Origin: Hydractinia symbiolongicarpus
Lineage: Eukaryota; Cnidaria; Hydrozoa; Anthoathecata; Hydractiniidae
Direction: 5' to 3'
DNA length: 60,000 bases
NCBI RefSeq assembly: GCF_029227915.1
Contig: NC_079885.1
Span: forward strand, 6,016,001 to 6,076,000
Part shown: positions 10,489-22,226 of the stretch, one piece after another
How positions within the stretch are numbered: position 1 is the stretch's first letter
How the letters are laid out: every line of letters starts with the position of its first letter
Made by a program: the position numbers and the translations under genes
Notes under the pieces: model-generated
Database searches by the model: none
Told to the model about the DNA's origin: nothing
The model's input: the letters and a program-made list of their open reading frames with translations, nothing else

Positions 10489-11389
10489 ATTGGAAATTTG
10501 CCACACTCCACCTCGATTTAAATGAGAAATCAAATTATTGACTTCTTCCCCCTTACTTACTTCCATAAGTGCTATTGCTTGTTGGTATTCCAGACTCTTC
10601 CAATTTTTTGAACTTTTCAAATTTCTGTGAAGTTTGTGTAAAATATATCCCCCAATATACTGGAGTCCTCCTATTTCCTTTTCTGATATATTAATATTTT
10701 TTTCAGCAGTAGCACTTGTAGTTTCATTAATCGTAGACCATAATAAGTCACCAAGCTACATGAGAACTATTTTGAAGTATTTACTGTTTATCGATTGAGG
10801 TATAAAATTTATAGCATGTGTAACAATTGATGTAATATTTTTTGTGTGACATAGCTCTGCCAAAACCATACTCTTCATATGCTTGAAATTCTTTTGAAAT
10901 AATTTCTGAAAAAACATTGTCACTAGTTACTACATTTTCCAATGTCTTTCTTAAAAGTTTAGTTATAAATTCTTCATCAACTAGTTCTTCCTTTTGTTCC
11001 TCTTCCTTCTTAGCCTCAAGCTCATTTTTAGTGTGCTTCTTAATGCAATGAAGTTTTAATCCACCTTTACTTTTGCACACTTTGTCACATACTTCACAGG
11101 GAAAGTTGCCAAGTTCGATCTTAAATGATAATAATGTGGTCATATTAACATTTTCTGTGACATACAAAAAGCTTTCCCTCTCCCCCCCGGCAGCCTACCT
11201 TGTTGTCCTACATTTTCAATCAAAACAGCACAAACAAAACAAAACATTACTTACGTCTTCACATAGATCGTTCGAGAATTCATTTATATATTCATCTACC
11301 TTTAAAACTTCAATAATATCTTCAAAGTCACCCTCAAAAATATCTAAGGATACTAAAACACTATCATTTCCTCCTACATTAGAAGCCAT
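10465..11389 (-). CDS. C2H2 zinc-finger, transposon-type protein (three exons, approximate)
   Basis: On the minus strand, exon 1 runs from ATG at 11389 to a donor (GAC|GTAAGT) after 11255: MASNVGGNDSVLVSLD..., acidic. Exon 2 (about 11194 down to roughly 10800) contains one C2H2 finger, FPCEVCDKVCKSKGGLKLH then KKH, followed by a Glu/Lys stretch and an alpha-helical segment. A third exon starts at an acceptor (CATGTAG|CTTGG, 10755) and reads LGDLLWSTINETTSATAEKN, EIGGLQYIGGYILHKLHRN and NNLISHLNRGGVWQISN to a TGA at 10465. The GG-YI-GGY-LHKL and RGG-W segments recur in cnidarian transposon-type proteins and resemble the C-terminal part of P-like transposases, though I am not certain. The exon 2 donor is unclear. 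With the THAP gene it forms a convergent pair. Confidence 0.45.
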
Positions 11390-11494
11390 TTTGAAATGAT
11401 CGTGCATTATCAAGGTCACGTGACGTACTTATAAACACCGTTTGAGAATCCTTTGAAGTTTGCTGATCTTCCGAACCAGTGTTTTTTTCTATTA

Positions 11495-11610
11495 ACTATG
11501 GTCGGAAAAAAAATTTCGGCAAAAGTTTGGTCGGTAATAAAAAAGTCGGCATAAATTTTAATCGGCAAAAAATATTAGTCACCTGGCCAAAATTTAGTCA
11601 CTTTTTGGTG
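11495..11610 (+). repeat. dispersed GTCGGCAAAA-rich repeat, copy 1
   Basis: A run of short sub-units (GTCGGAAAAA, TTGGTCGGTAAT, GTCGGCA) followed by ATATTAGTCAC and AAAATTTAGTCACTTTTTGG. The reverse complement occurs at 27200-27310 with the same order of sub-units, and again in part at 27465-27545. No coding is apparent. Confidence 0.7.
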
Positions 11611-11689
11611 ATTTTTTTTGCTGATAAGATAGATCACATAGGGCAAAATGGCAACCTTGATCCCAGGGCCTTTAGCGTTTTTTGATATG

Positions 11690-14600
11690 AGGATGAAACG
11701 CGTACGAGGCCCTGGTACAACAGACTTAAATTGGCCCAAAATTAAGCATGCAGAAAAAAGTAATGCATGCGTGACGTTTCAATCAAAGATGGTGTTTTAG
11801 TGGCGTGAATTTGTAAAGTGTTTTGCTGGTTTTTTGTAGGTAGAGGTACCTAGCACTGTACAATTCCCGAATAGATACAACCCTTAGTGACTTTCTAGTG
11901 ATTTTGTGGTGTATCATACATGTAGTAAAAACTACAGCACTTATAATTATTATAGAATAATTTACACCAGCTGCAAAAATAACGGATGAAAAAGGATGAT
12001 GGACCACTTCTTAGCAATGTTGGAGAAATATCAAAGAGATCTTCAGAGGGCCAAAATTTTCCTGACCATAACAAGTCAAATTTTTAGAGTCAATAGTATG
12101 AGGACAAGGACGTTATTGGACTTTTATCAAAAGCATATGGAAAACCTTTAATTTTTCAACTGTTAGCTAGCTACCAAATGCAATAACTTGATACACTTTA
12201 CGTGGCTTATTCTTTGAGAAGAATGCTGTGTAGATGTTGTTTGAGGATCTCTGTCTTAACAATAAAATAGAAGATGTGTTTTCATCATTTATATTGGATG
12301 CTCCTTATTTGGGCAATTTTGATTGAAGAGAAAAAAATTTGATGAAATCAGAAATTTATCATTTTGTGATATATTTGATTATATATTTAATTTATCATTT
12401 TTTGATATTATATTTGGGTAGCTACGACTCATTAGGAACTAAAATTTTTACTAATTTTAAGCGAATGTTTCTTTTTTATATGGAATTCTTCAATTAATGT
12501 AGACTGTTGTTTACTTAATGTAGACTGTTGTTTATATTTTTGTAAACATAGGCAAGCCACCTGTCAATTCAATTAACAAAAAAATGGTGAGATGTAACCG
12601 AGAAAGATGTTGAAAAACAAAAAATAACTTTTTTTAATAAAGAAAAAATTTAAATTATAAATTAATTTAAATTATTAACAATCTTTTATTTAATGCCTTT
12701 TGTGAAAAATAATATGTTTATCGTACACACAATAAAAAATACTAAATCATGCATGTTCACAGACCGTGAAAGTTACCAGCGACAATGATTTTATATCATT
12801 TTGAGCATGGTTTCTCAAAATCTCTAAGAAAACATGTTTGAATATATGTTGGTAAATATATTATTGTTTTTAAAATGTAGGAGATGTTTTAACACAGAAG
12901 ATAAGGAAAAACAGCCATTAACTTCTAATTTTTGATAATTCCCCTTCCTTATATTCATTAATGAACGATATATAGCAATGCCGTAACCACAATTTTAATA
13001 TTGGAGGGGCCTATATAGAAAATTTGCTTCTTTAAACTTCGCTGTATATAGTGGCTCCCCTTCGCGCCCCTATGGTGGGCACGGAGTAAAAATGTTTCAA
13101 ATTTTACATTTCTAGTGGCGGAGAATGCCCTTCCAGACGTTAATGTTCTCATCATTCAATGTTAAAAATCACGATGAATGTTTCGATATTTTTGTATTTA
13201 GAAAAGCTGCATTGTTTAATCGGCATCAAAATTTAAATAAAAATTTCCATCAAAACCAAAAGATAGAAATACATACATATTTACAAAAAACTAGAAATTT
13301 TAATGGTGCTGGTACTTTTTAAAAATTTACATCGGATATGCACTTTTTAAAATGTGCTGGCAGTCCCCTTAGAACATTCAGTGATTTTAATAATAATGAT
13401 CTCTAGAAAAAAGATCCGAATATCCCTGAACGAGTTTATCTTTTTCTCTCTTTCTTTTGTTTTTTTTTTAGTAGGAAAGTTATTGGGGGTTAGGGCACTA
13501 CATAGACAATGGTGGTAAAAATATTTTTCGTATGTTATCGTTACATAACAACAACCAAATGATGAATGTTGTTGATTTGATTGCCTCTGAAATGTTAAAA
13601 AAGGCACTCTCTCCTTTTGCCGAGCTAAGACCCCTCAATTTCTAAAATGTAGATTTGAAGGCAAAGAATTGGTGGCGTTTGTCTTAAGTACACACATGCA
13701 AACTTAGCGGGGCCTATATATTTCTCTACATCTCCTCTGTAGTTTCTAAAGTCGTTGTTTTTTCGATATGTAACATACCACACTGCAATAACATTATTAC
13801 ATTGGTAAAAAATTACTTTAAAATTAAATATTTGTACGCGAATATAACAAATAAAAAATACAACGATACACATACTTACATTAACAAGTTCCTAAAACTT
13901 ATAAACACGTTTCAATTTTTTTTTACAAAAAATATCTACACAATTTAGCCATGGCAACAGTTCGGCATATTTTCCAAGAAATTTTTTTTGGAAAATCAAA
14001 GCTGTCAAGATGTAGCCACAAACACATGCGAAAATGATGAAAAGTGATTGATTTAAATTAAATCGATCGACGAAAGAAAGGAAATAAAAATTAGTCGATC
14101 GAGCAAGGAAAGGTAAAAAATTAATTGTGCATGCACATATGTATTCGATTGATGCCCATTGATCCTACTACTTTGGTTAAAATAGAAACCAGGTTAATCA
14201 GACGTTTTTTTTTACTTTAAAATTGTTTTTCGCACATGGGTTCACAATTAATCTTGTTTATAAGGTTTGCCTGATCAAAATGATATTTATATTTTTCTAA
14301 AAAAATATATGAATATATTTATTATATATTTATTATCGGTAATAAATAAGCAAAGTATTTTGGATGTCCCAATCACCATATTTAGAAATTTCTATTCAAA
14401 TTTCTATGCACAATGTTACACCACTTTAAAACAAAAACAGTTTCTGAATATTAATTGTTTGTTCAATGTAATTGCATTCACAAGACGAAGCACAGCTCTG
14501 ACGCTTTCATATGTAGGCCAGGTTTTGGTATATACACAGAAAATCATTAAAATAATGCTAAGTAGTTCTGATACAATGTTGCAATGGTATGCAATGGAAT

Positions 14601-14784
14601 TTTTAAATTTTAAAATTAACTTTTGTCGTTTTACAAGCTATTTGAATATTTTATAATATGTGCCTATTCACCACACAAATTTTTAAAATTTAGGCCATAA
14701 TGCCCAATGCAAGAATGCATGAAACCAACAGAAGTTTTTGCTGCTCATTTATTTCTGTTACTGTAACATACAATTTAGTTATTA
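11690..14784. other. intergenic, AT-rich, no gene recognised
   Basis: No supported gene. A 20-bp unit (TAATGTAGACTGTTGTTTA) is repeated twice at about 12496-12535. Several frames of 60-130 codons exist (for example 14267-14656 on the plus strand), but they have AT-driven composition and no recognisable motif. Confidence 0.4.
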
Positions 14785-14844
14785 TTAGTCGTTAGCCCCG
14801 TGGAAAAACGCACAGACAGACGTATAAGGGCATTATAATATAGA
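14785..14844 (-). mobile_element. terminal-only Helitron-like remnant
   Basis: In 60 bp the sequence has TTAGTCGTTAGCCCCGTGG at one side and ATTATAATATAGA at the other, the same two end motifs that bound the Helitrons at 34-36 kb and 50-60 kb, with almost nothing between. In the minus orientation it would start TCTATATTATAAT. The hairpin is degraded. It may be a terminal-fusion derivative of a related family. Confidence 0.4.
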
Positions 14845-14849
14845 TAGTG

Positions 14850-15699
14850 TATTAATAATTGTTTATCTTATTCAGTTATGTTTCATCTTTTTTGCATCAA
14901 CAGTTTTTTGAGATTATATTTTGGTTGATTTTTCTTATTGATGGCATTCACAAAGTTGAGTCCTCACTTGCTGCGCTCTTACGCATGTGCTCATAATTAC
15001 ATTTTCTGTTTATAACTTTCCTCTCATCGTGAGTATTGAAAAAATATTTACAGAAATATTTGTAGCTTTCACAACTGTGTTCTTTTGTGCACAATGGGTT
15101 GTTCTATATTTAAATTTCAAGTTTTATTTTCATTATTGATGGCTTTGCAAATTGATGTAAGTTGAATATTTTTATTCGGATCATACTCTTTGTTATCATG
15201 GCGCCTCAAAAGCGTCAGACATTTATCATTATTTTAAATTTCAGCATTTCGTGCATAACACAAATTTGTGAGTTGTTAAAATTACGTTTGAACATTTTTT
15301 ATTAATCTTTTTTCCTTTAAATCTTAAACAATGCCAGAAAACTTTATTAAATTTTACAATTTCTAAATTGTGATTTTATTCAACGGGTGGTGCTAAGTTA
15401 TTTATAGAACCGAAAAAATTATGTCCATAGGACAAAAATATTGCTTATATTCATTACAAATGAATGAATAGAGGGGTAATAAAATGTCCTTTGTGCCGTG
15501 CAAGTACGAGATAACCAAATGATTCAAAATTATGAAATAAGAGAAGAAAAAATTGCATTTGTCATATTATGATCACGCAACACAATCAGTCAGCAAGCGG
15601 GGTGCGGGTTCTGTATGGGCTGAGAGTTTTACCTTGATATTTCGTCACTTTAATTTTTAAAATTTTTTTTTATGGGAAAAAGGCCGTCGTGGCTAGAGT
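14850..15699. other. intergenic, nothing recognised
   Basis: AT-rich with no supported gene or repeat. The lower-coordinate end of the copia LTR may lie in or just after this interval. Confidence 0.35.
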
Positions 15700-15969
15700 T
15701 TGCAGAATTTTGCTTTTTGAAAAAAAATATATATTGTTTTATAAGCTTTAGAGGACTGCACAGTATGTAATGGGATAAAAACAGGCACACAGAGTTTCTC
15801 ACTCATAGAGTACTTTTTCTCTCATAAAAAACAGGCTGATCACAGAAAAACGTAGAGAATAAAAAAAATGTGCGTAATATAATGCACGTGACAGTTCTAA
15901 CATAAAATAATAGAACCACCGGTTCACAACTGAATAAAAGATAGCAAGTGAGCGTCACATATTTCAACA
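15700..15969 (-). repeat. copia 3' LTR (outer end uncertain)
   Basis: The LTR begins TGTTGAAATATGTG on the minus strand immediately after the polypurine tract, the classic copia start. Because no second LTR was found in the window, its other boundary cannot be fixed by comparison. Confidence 0.6.
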
Positions 15970-15979
15970 CTCCCACTTG
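15970..15979 (-). promoter_or_regulatory. copia polypurine tract
   Basis: CAAGTGGGAG on the minus strand sits directly before the TGTTGAAATATG start of the LTR, the expected position for the plus-strand primer of reverse transcription. Confidence 0.7.
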
Positions 15980-16020
15980 ACGGTCACTCCGTCACGATAG
16001 TCATTTCGTCAATGTCAAAT

Positions 16021-19000
16021 TCAATGTATCTTGGTCACTCCAAGTTCTAAGCGAAGCTTCTCGAACTGTGGTCGAGGGAGTCCCTTTGTCAATAAATCGG
16101 CAATCATTTCCTGTGTTGGATAGTATTTCAGCTTAATCTCCTTGGTCGAGACAGCGTCGCGTATGTAATGGTACTTGATGTCAATGTGTTTTGTTCGTGA
16201 GTGATGTGCGGGGTTTTTCGCAAGAGCGATTGCACCTTGGTTGTCTTCAAAAATCGAAGTAGCATTTGCCTGTTAGAACCCCATACCATCAAACAGGACT
16301 CGCAACCATACTGCCTCTTGTGTTGCACTGCATAATGAAACGTATTCAGCTTCGGTCGAAGAACGATTGACTGACGTTTCGATTTCCTTGAAATCGTGGA
16401 ATTTCCGATTTGGAATACGTAACCGGAAGTCGATTTTCGTGTTACCACATCTCCAGCCCAATCAGCGTCGGCGAAGCCACGTAAACAGTTCATCGTTTCG
16501 TAAGCTTTACTCCCCTTGTACACCAAACCATAGTCGATGGTTCCTTTAACGTATCGGAGAACTCGTTTAGCACCAACCCAATGTTGCTTTCCAGGTTTCG
16601 ACATGTGTTGACTAAGCACTCCCACTGCAGCGGACAAGTCTGGTCTGGTCCCAATCGATGCGTACGTCAGGCATCCAATGACAGATTGGTACTCTTTCAG
16701 ATTGACTGGTTCTTCGTCATCTCTCAGCTTTTTGAACTTTGTGTTGGGTTCGAGTGGAGTAGCTACTGGCTTGCAATCTTCCATTCCAAATCGTTTCAGC
16801 ACAGATGATAAGAACGGATGATAAGGTCGTCGACGTATACAGCAATAAGGAGGATAACTTCCTGTCCGTCCTTGATGAATCGTTTGAGATAGATGCAAGG
16901 GTCAGCATCGTTTTGTATGTATCCTGATTCCTTGAGGTATTCGTCGATGGTTTTGTTCCAGCACCGTGCAGACTGTTTCAAGCCATAGAGACTCTTTCGC
17001 AATCGACAAACCTTGCTCGGATGTTTCTTGTCGATGAAGCCTTCCGGTTGCTTAACGAAAATCTCTTCCTCGAGATCTCCATTTAGGAATGCTGTTTTAA
17101 CATCCATTTGGTGGAGGTTTAAATCAAGTTGATTGGCAATGGCTAGTACAGTACGAATAGAACTATACTTTGCGACAGGTGAGAAAACTTCGTCATAGTC
17201 GACACCGGGTTTTTGAGAGTATCCCTGTGCAACAAGACGAGCTTTACACCGGGTGATCTCGCCTTTAGCATCACGTTTGTGCTTAAAGACCCATTTACTG
17301 CCAACAATGTTCTTACCGGGGGGTAAGTCAACCAAGTCCCAGGTTTGGTTCTGTTTCAGCGAATCAAATTCATTACGAAGTGCTTCAGACCATAGCTTTG
17401 AGTTCACACCGCTTAAAGCTTCTTCAATGGTCGTTGGCTCCTCAGTGTCCATAACTGCGACCGATGCCGCCTCCATCAGGTTCCACCAATTACCTGTCAG
17501 AACGTTCAGTCTGTCAGGTGGTCTCCTTGCTCGTTGTGGCCTGGCATCTTCTTCGACAGCGACTTGCGGTTCACCGATGTTGTTTCCTGGTTGTTCCGTT
17601 TCAGCTTCTGCCTCAGCTTCTGCCTCAGCTTCTCTGAATGTTCCAGTGAAAAATTCGTGAGTTACGTTGTCCGATTTTTCGACGTCAAAAGCGTTCTTTA
17701 CGAAGATGACATCACGACTTCGAAGCATCTGTCTCGTTTCAGGATTGTACAGTTTGTACCCGTTTTCGTTCGCAGGGTCTCCAACAAAAACGCATGGAAA
17801 CGATTTCTTCTGGAGTTTTCCATTACGTTTTGATTCAGGAATATGCACGTATGTTTTGCAGCCAAACACTTTCAGGCCACTAACTTCAGTGCAGCAGTAG
17901 GACTTTGGTTCCGTGTGTAGGATGCGGTAGATACAGCTTCAGCCCATAGGTTAAGGGGTTTCTTTGCGTGATGCAGCATTGATCGTGCAGTTTCCAGTAG
18001 GATGCGGTTCATGCGTTCAGCAACTCCGTTTTGTTGTGGAGAGTATGGAATAGTCGGTTCACGTTGAATTCCTCGATTGTTGCAGAATTCGTCAAAGTCC
18101 TTTGAGAAGTATTCACCACCATTATCTGAGCGAAGGCATTTTATAGTTTCGTTCTCCACGTGTAATCGTTCGACTTTCAATCCAGTGCGATTTTCAACAA
18201 GGTTTACAAACTGCCCAAACTTTTCAAGCACTTCAGACTTTTGCTTCATCATGTAGACAGTAGTGTGTCTTGAGAAATCGTCCATAAAAGTCACAAAGTA
18301 CCTGGAACCTCCCACTGAAGGTACATCCATCGGTCCACACACGTCACTGTAAATCAGCTCGAGCAATCTGGTTGTGGTGCTTTGCGATTTCTTTGGGAAT
18401 GATTTGCGATGCTGTGTCCCCATTGCACATCCTTCGCAGATTCGATCGACGGCTTCCTTGGTATCGATATTCAGGCCATTTACCATCTCTTTATCGTTTA
18501 AGAGTTTGAGGTTGTCGTATCCCAGATGACCGTATCGTTGGTGCCACAGCTCGATTGAATCCTGTTTGATTGTTTTCCCGATACAGCACGTTTCCTCGTT
18601 TCGTGGCTTTATCGTGTTAAGTTTGTAAAGATTACCGTACTTATGTCCAATAGTATACTGCTTCCCCTCCTTGGTGATATCGCAATCCTTGCCTTTGAAC
18701 TGCACATCGACTCCCTTATCGGTTAGGTAAGATAGAGAGAACAGTTTGTTTTGGATCTTCGGCACGTAAAGTACGTCGTGTAGCACAGTTTTGACCTTTT
18801 CAATTTTGCTCAAAATGGTCAAATGTACATTTCCTTTCCCGAAAGCATTCAGCACGTGATCATCGGCGAGTTTTACCTTTATAGGCGTTTCAATACTGGA
18901 ATAGTCTCTTAAGCTTTTCAAATTATGGGTCATGTGAGAAGAAGCACCAGAGTCAATCCTCCACTCATCCTCGTTTACTTCAGAGGATTTCAGAGCTAGT

Positions 19001-19735
19001 TCATTATCGTGATCATCGTTAGCGAGATTTGCGTTTTCTTTCTTCTGGTCACTTTTCTTCTTAAAACAGTCACGAGCATAATGTCCTGGTTTCTTGCAGT
19101 AATGACATTTACCGGATTTCTTGTTGTTGGGCTTTGACGAAAAAAGGGCATCACCAGAAGTTTCAGCTTCAGCAGGCTTTTTCTTTTCGCTTTCGTGAAT
19201 AAGCCTGTCCCTAACATAATCCCAGGTTAGATTGTCCTCAGCAATTGTTTCAAGCGCCATTATTAAATAGTTATACTCTTCGGGTAAACTACTAATAAGA
19301 AGAATAACTAGGTCCTTTTCTGCAATAGCATCATCAATCGCTTCCAGGTGTTCTGACAATGTCTTAATGTTGTTTATGTGTTCAGTCATATTTTGACCTC
19401 TAGCCATCTTTGCTGAATATAATTTTCTCCGATAGAAAATCCTTTTTGAAAGTGTTTTTTGCTGAAAATGTTTTTCAAGATTTTCCCATGCTTCCTTAGC
19501 CGATTTCGTGGAGCGAACGTAAATTTGTTAGTTTGTTGAAATTCCCATATAAATGGCGGCAAACGCTTGGTTCTCGCGTTTCTTGATTCGACGTTTCTCA
19601 GCCTCCTGCATATCATCCTCTATGGTTTCATCTCCCAAAGATCTTTTCCGATTAAATACATTTTCATGTTGAATTTCCATGAATGATAATTTTCAGCAGT
19701 CAGCTTCTCAATTTTGAAAGTTGCGTAAATTTGAT
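16021..19735 (-). pseudogene. copia gag-pol polyprotein, multiply disrupted
   Basis: From high to low coordinate: gag start (KLTAENYHSWKFNMKMYLIG) near 19710, a frameshift near 19620, an in-frame TAA near 19530, then KEAWENLEKHF. A zinc knuckle CHYCKKPGHYARDC lies near 19100; protease WRIDSGASSHMT near 18950; integrase LWHQRYGHLG, then YSDVCGP, SDNGGEY and NGVAERMN (Asp-Asp-Glu all present) to about 17900. A frameshift near 17880 leads into RT (KARLVAQGYSQKPGVDYDE, YGLKQSARCWNK, YVDD at 16826-16840). Between YVDDL and LKRFGMEDCK roughly 65 residues usual for the family are missing. RNase H (FADADWAGD, RSSTEAEY, HIDIKYHYIRD) needs another frameshift near 16400 and crosses a TAA near 16270. Confidence 0.9.
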
Positions 19736-19868
19736 GACGTCATTAGCAAAAATAATAAAAATATGTTCTTCACATGTTGTTCAACATTTTTGCCATTTTG
19801 ATCTTCAACTTTTTCTTATTAAATCATAAATAATTCAGCACTCACAAAAATTTAAGCAAAATGATGTA

Positions 19869-19877
19869 TGGTTTATA
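19869..19877. repeat. left target-site duplication, TGGTTTATA
   Basis: Nine bases identical to 21828-21836, directly outside the left inverted end of the transposon at 19878. Confidence 0.8.
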
Positions 19878-20044
19878 CAACCTCGTCTCCAGGCCCATTT
19901 TTCTCTTTCTGACAATCCCGAACGGCGAGAAGAAATGACCCTGGGCCACACTGGTCAGTTCTTCTATTTGGTTTCTCAAGTTTCCGTTAATTATGAAATT
20001 AATTTATGCGTAAAAAATTGAATAATAACAGGAAAACAATAATG

Positions 20045-20086
20045 GCGTCCCTTTCGCACATAAACTTTTATGTGCGAAAGGGACGC
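20045..20086. repeat. perfect 20-bp inverted repeat (hairpin)
   Basis: Left arm GCGTCCCTTTCGCACATAAA (20045-20064), two-base loop, right arm its exact reverse complement (20067-20086). It is GC-richer than its surroundings and lies inside the non-autonomous transposon. Confidence 0.9.
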
Positions 20087-20627
20087 TGGTTTTGCTCGAC
20101 TGAATTTATTTTTGTGAAAAATAAAATATTTGGCATTGTTAGTATAGCTTAACGTGCAAACAAAATTAAATAGCTTTTAGTTGTACTTTTAGAGACTGTT
20201 AAAGTAAGGTTCTGTTTTTTTTTTGCAGTGCAGTTGAGGAGGTAGCTACTAGACTAGAGCTAGAAAGGCTAGCTATGCTTGCTTTTGTGCACAGGGTGTA
20301 GTAAAAAACACAATGTAGGTTTGCTCGAACACATGTTTACCAGCTATCTAGCTAGCTCAAATGCAACACAAGGTATATACAGGTATACATAACTAATCCT
20401 ATCTCTCCCGAAGAGACCTTCTTTTACACTCTAGCTAATATTTTTTCTAAGGGAGGCAGAACACATAAACATAAAAATAAATAAAAAATAAACATAAACA
20501 AAAAAATAAAATCACATGCTGTTGATTTGGTTGAAAGAGGTTAAAAAAAAAGTTCATACCATTTAATTAACCAAATAGTTATACGCTTAATTAATCTATA
20601 CGTACCTTCTAATTAGCCTTAATTAAT

Positions 20628-20695
20628 CGGTTACAGATTAAATAACAATCGGTTGCAGATTTTAAATAACAATCGTTTACAGATTAAATAACAAT
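20628..20695. repeat. short tandem repeat inside the transposon
   Basis: Three copies of roughly TCGGTTACAGATTAAATAAC, 22-25 bp each, with small length differences. Confidence 0.7.
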
Positions 20696-21730
20696 TTTCT
20701 CTGACTGGATGAAATGTAACATTCTATGTTTTATGACTTTTAATCTCTTAGTAAAGCAACAAACATAAAATTATTGAAAAAAGTCAATTGGTTTGACCGT
20801 AGTGGCCATTTAGTTGTAAATGAGTTTCCAGGGACCCGTTTTGTGAAAAACCAAAAGTGCAATATATATGATGAAAAAGAAAGATGAAAAAGAAAGATAT
20901 TGAGCTAAAACTTGTTAGAAGATGCTTTTAGGCTGGTCTGATGGGATTAGCATAAAAAATGATTCTGTAATAGCTATACTTTCCAAATTTCAGAATTTAG
21001 GCATTTAAAGCAGGGCGATAAGATTTTTTTTAAAGACAATTATAAATTTTGACCTAACAATAACAAGTTAGGTAAAAAATTTTGACAATACGATTTTATT
21101 TAGGTGTATAGCTATATGCACGTTACAACAACAATAACAGACAAAAGGAGCCAGTTATTATATACGTCTAAACGTATATAACTTATCTGTATCTGACACA
21201 TGGTTCCGTTGATGACGCGACCATAATGGCGGCGTGATAAAGCCTCAACTTAGGTTTATAGAGGTTTATGTCAGCAATAAGTCGCCTGCAAGACAAAAAT
21301 GGAATTAGAAAGACTTTCCTAAAAAAATACTAAAAACTTTACTAGCTATAGCTAGGCATCTTCAGCGTAATTCTAATCACAAAACCCTCTGATAATTTTG
21401 TGGCTAGCTAAAAGTACTTTCACTTTTAACTATAATATAAAATAAAGATAGCTAAATATCATAACTACCTTGGTTTGTACAACCTTTGTAGCTACAAAAG
21501 TGCGTCTTAGGCCTTTGCTAGCTAGCTAGCTATAGATGGCTGAATACTTTAAAATATATGCATATTTAAAATTTGTATGCAGCCAAAAATGCGAAGGCAA
21601 CACTGCAATCATATTTTCTCTAAGCAAAAACTCCAAAACTTGTTTCTGATTAAAAATAAAACATAAATTATTGCAATACTCGGCGGTCCGCATGCAATTC
21701 TTAACAAAATGACCAAATTTTGAATAAATT

Positions 21731-21758
21731 AAAAATCAGCACGAATCGTGCTGATTTT
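21731..21758. repeat. subterminal hairpin near the right end of the transposon
   Basis: Arms AAAATCAGCACGA and its reverse complement are separated by one base, immediately inside the right inverted end. Subterminal hairpins are common in MITE-like elements. Confidence 0.8.
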
Positions 21759-21844
21759 AACCAGCCTGGCCCAGGGCCATTTCTTCGCCCCGTCTCGGAT
21801 ATCAAAAAAGCCCTGGGAACGAGGTTGTGGTTTATAGTTATAGT

Positions 21845-21960
21845 TTATGGAGTAAGCGAGCAAGCCAATCAGTCTGGTCTTTAAAATCAACACTTATCAT
21901 AACTTTCATTCAGCAGCCGTGCCGCAGCTCAGTTCGCCTCTCCTTTAAGGTTTGGAGAAC
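21845..21960. repeat. dispersed repeat, copy also at 42725-42860
   Basis: CAAGCCAATCAGTCTG, then AAAATCAACACT, AGCCGTGCC and CAGTTCGCCTCTCCTTTAA recur in the same order at 42765-42860 with substitutions. No gene is apparent. Confidence 0.6.
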
Positions 21961-22226
21961 ATTTGCGGCAGGTTTCCTTTTGGACAACAACTTTAGAAAT
22001 TACAAAGCAGGGCTATAAGTTCTCTTCCCCTTCCACCCAACACTAATGAGCCTCTAAGTAACCCAGTAGAAATAGGTTTAAGAATAGTAAAGAATTCTAT
22101 TACTATTGTAAACAAATGAAAACAATCTTTCTTACATAAAAAGGTACAATTTAATGAATTGCACTTTCAAGCAGTATAAAATTCCTCATAATGAAACATG
22201 AATTTTCAACGTTCAAATTTTTTTAG

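Larger units (their letters stand above)
15700..19760 (-). mobile_element. Ty1/copia retrotransposon, inactive, one LTR side seen
   Basis: The minus strand carries gag, zinc knuckle, protease, integrase, reverse transcriptase and RNase H in that order, which is the copia arrangement (integrase before RT). At the 3' end the coding stop (16021-16023) is followed by a polypurine tract and an LTR that starts TGTTGAAATATGTG at 15969. The far end of that LTR is not defined; 15700 is a guess. On the other side, above 19750, I found neither a matching LTR nor a tRNA-Met type primer-binding site, so the element looks 5'-truncated. The nearest sequence there is the inverted-repeat transposon starting at 19878. 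Confidence 0.9.
19878..21827. mobile_element. non-autonomous DNA transposon, 9-bp target duplication
   Basis: The left end starts CAACCTCGTCTCCAGG and the right end finishes CCTGGGAACGAGGTTG. The inverted similarity continues for about 80 bp on each side (GAAGAAATG, CCCTGGGCCA, CTGG). Perfect 9-bp direct repeats (TGGTTTATA) flank it. Length is 1,950 bp, with no transposase-like frame inside: the interior is AT-rich and contains two hairpins and a short tandem repeat. A 9-bp duplication fits Mutator-like elements; the superfamily call is inference. It lies between the copia relic and the CapA-type gene. Confidence 0.85.

Noticed and set aside
17253-17660. Plus-strand frames across the copia region
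   Set aside because: They are antisense shadows of the copia pol frame, including the Ser/Ala run opposite a Glu/Ala repeat.
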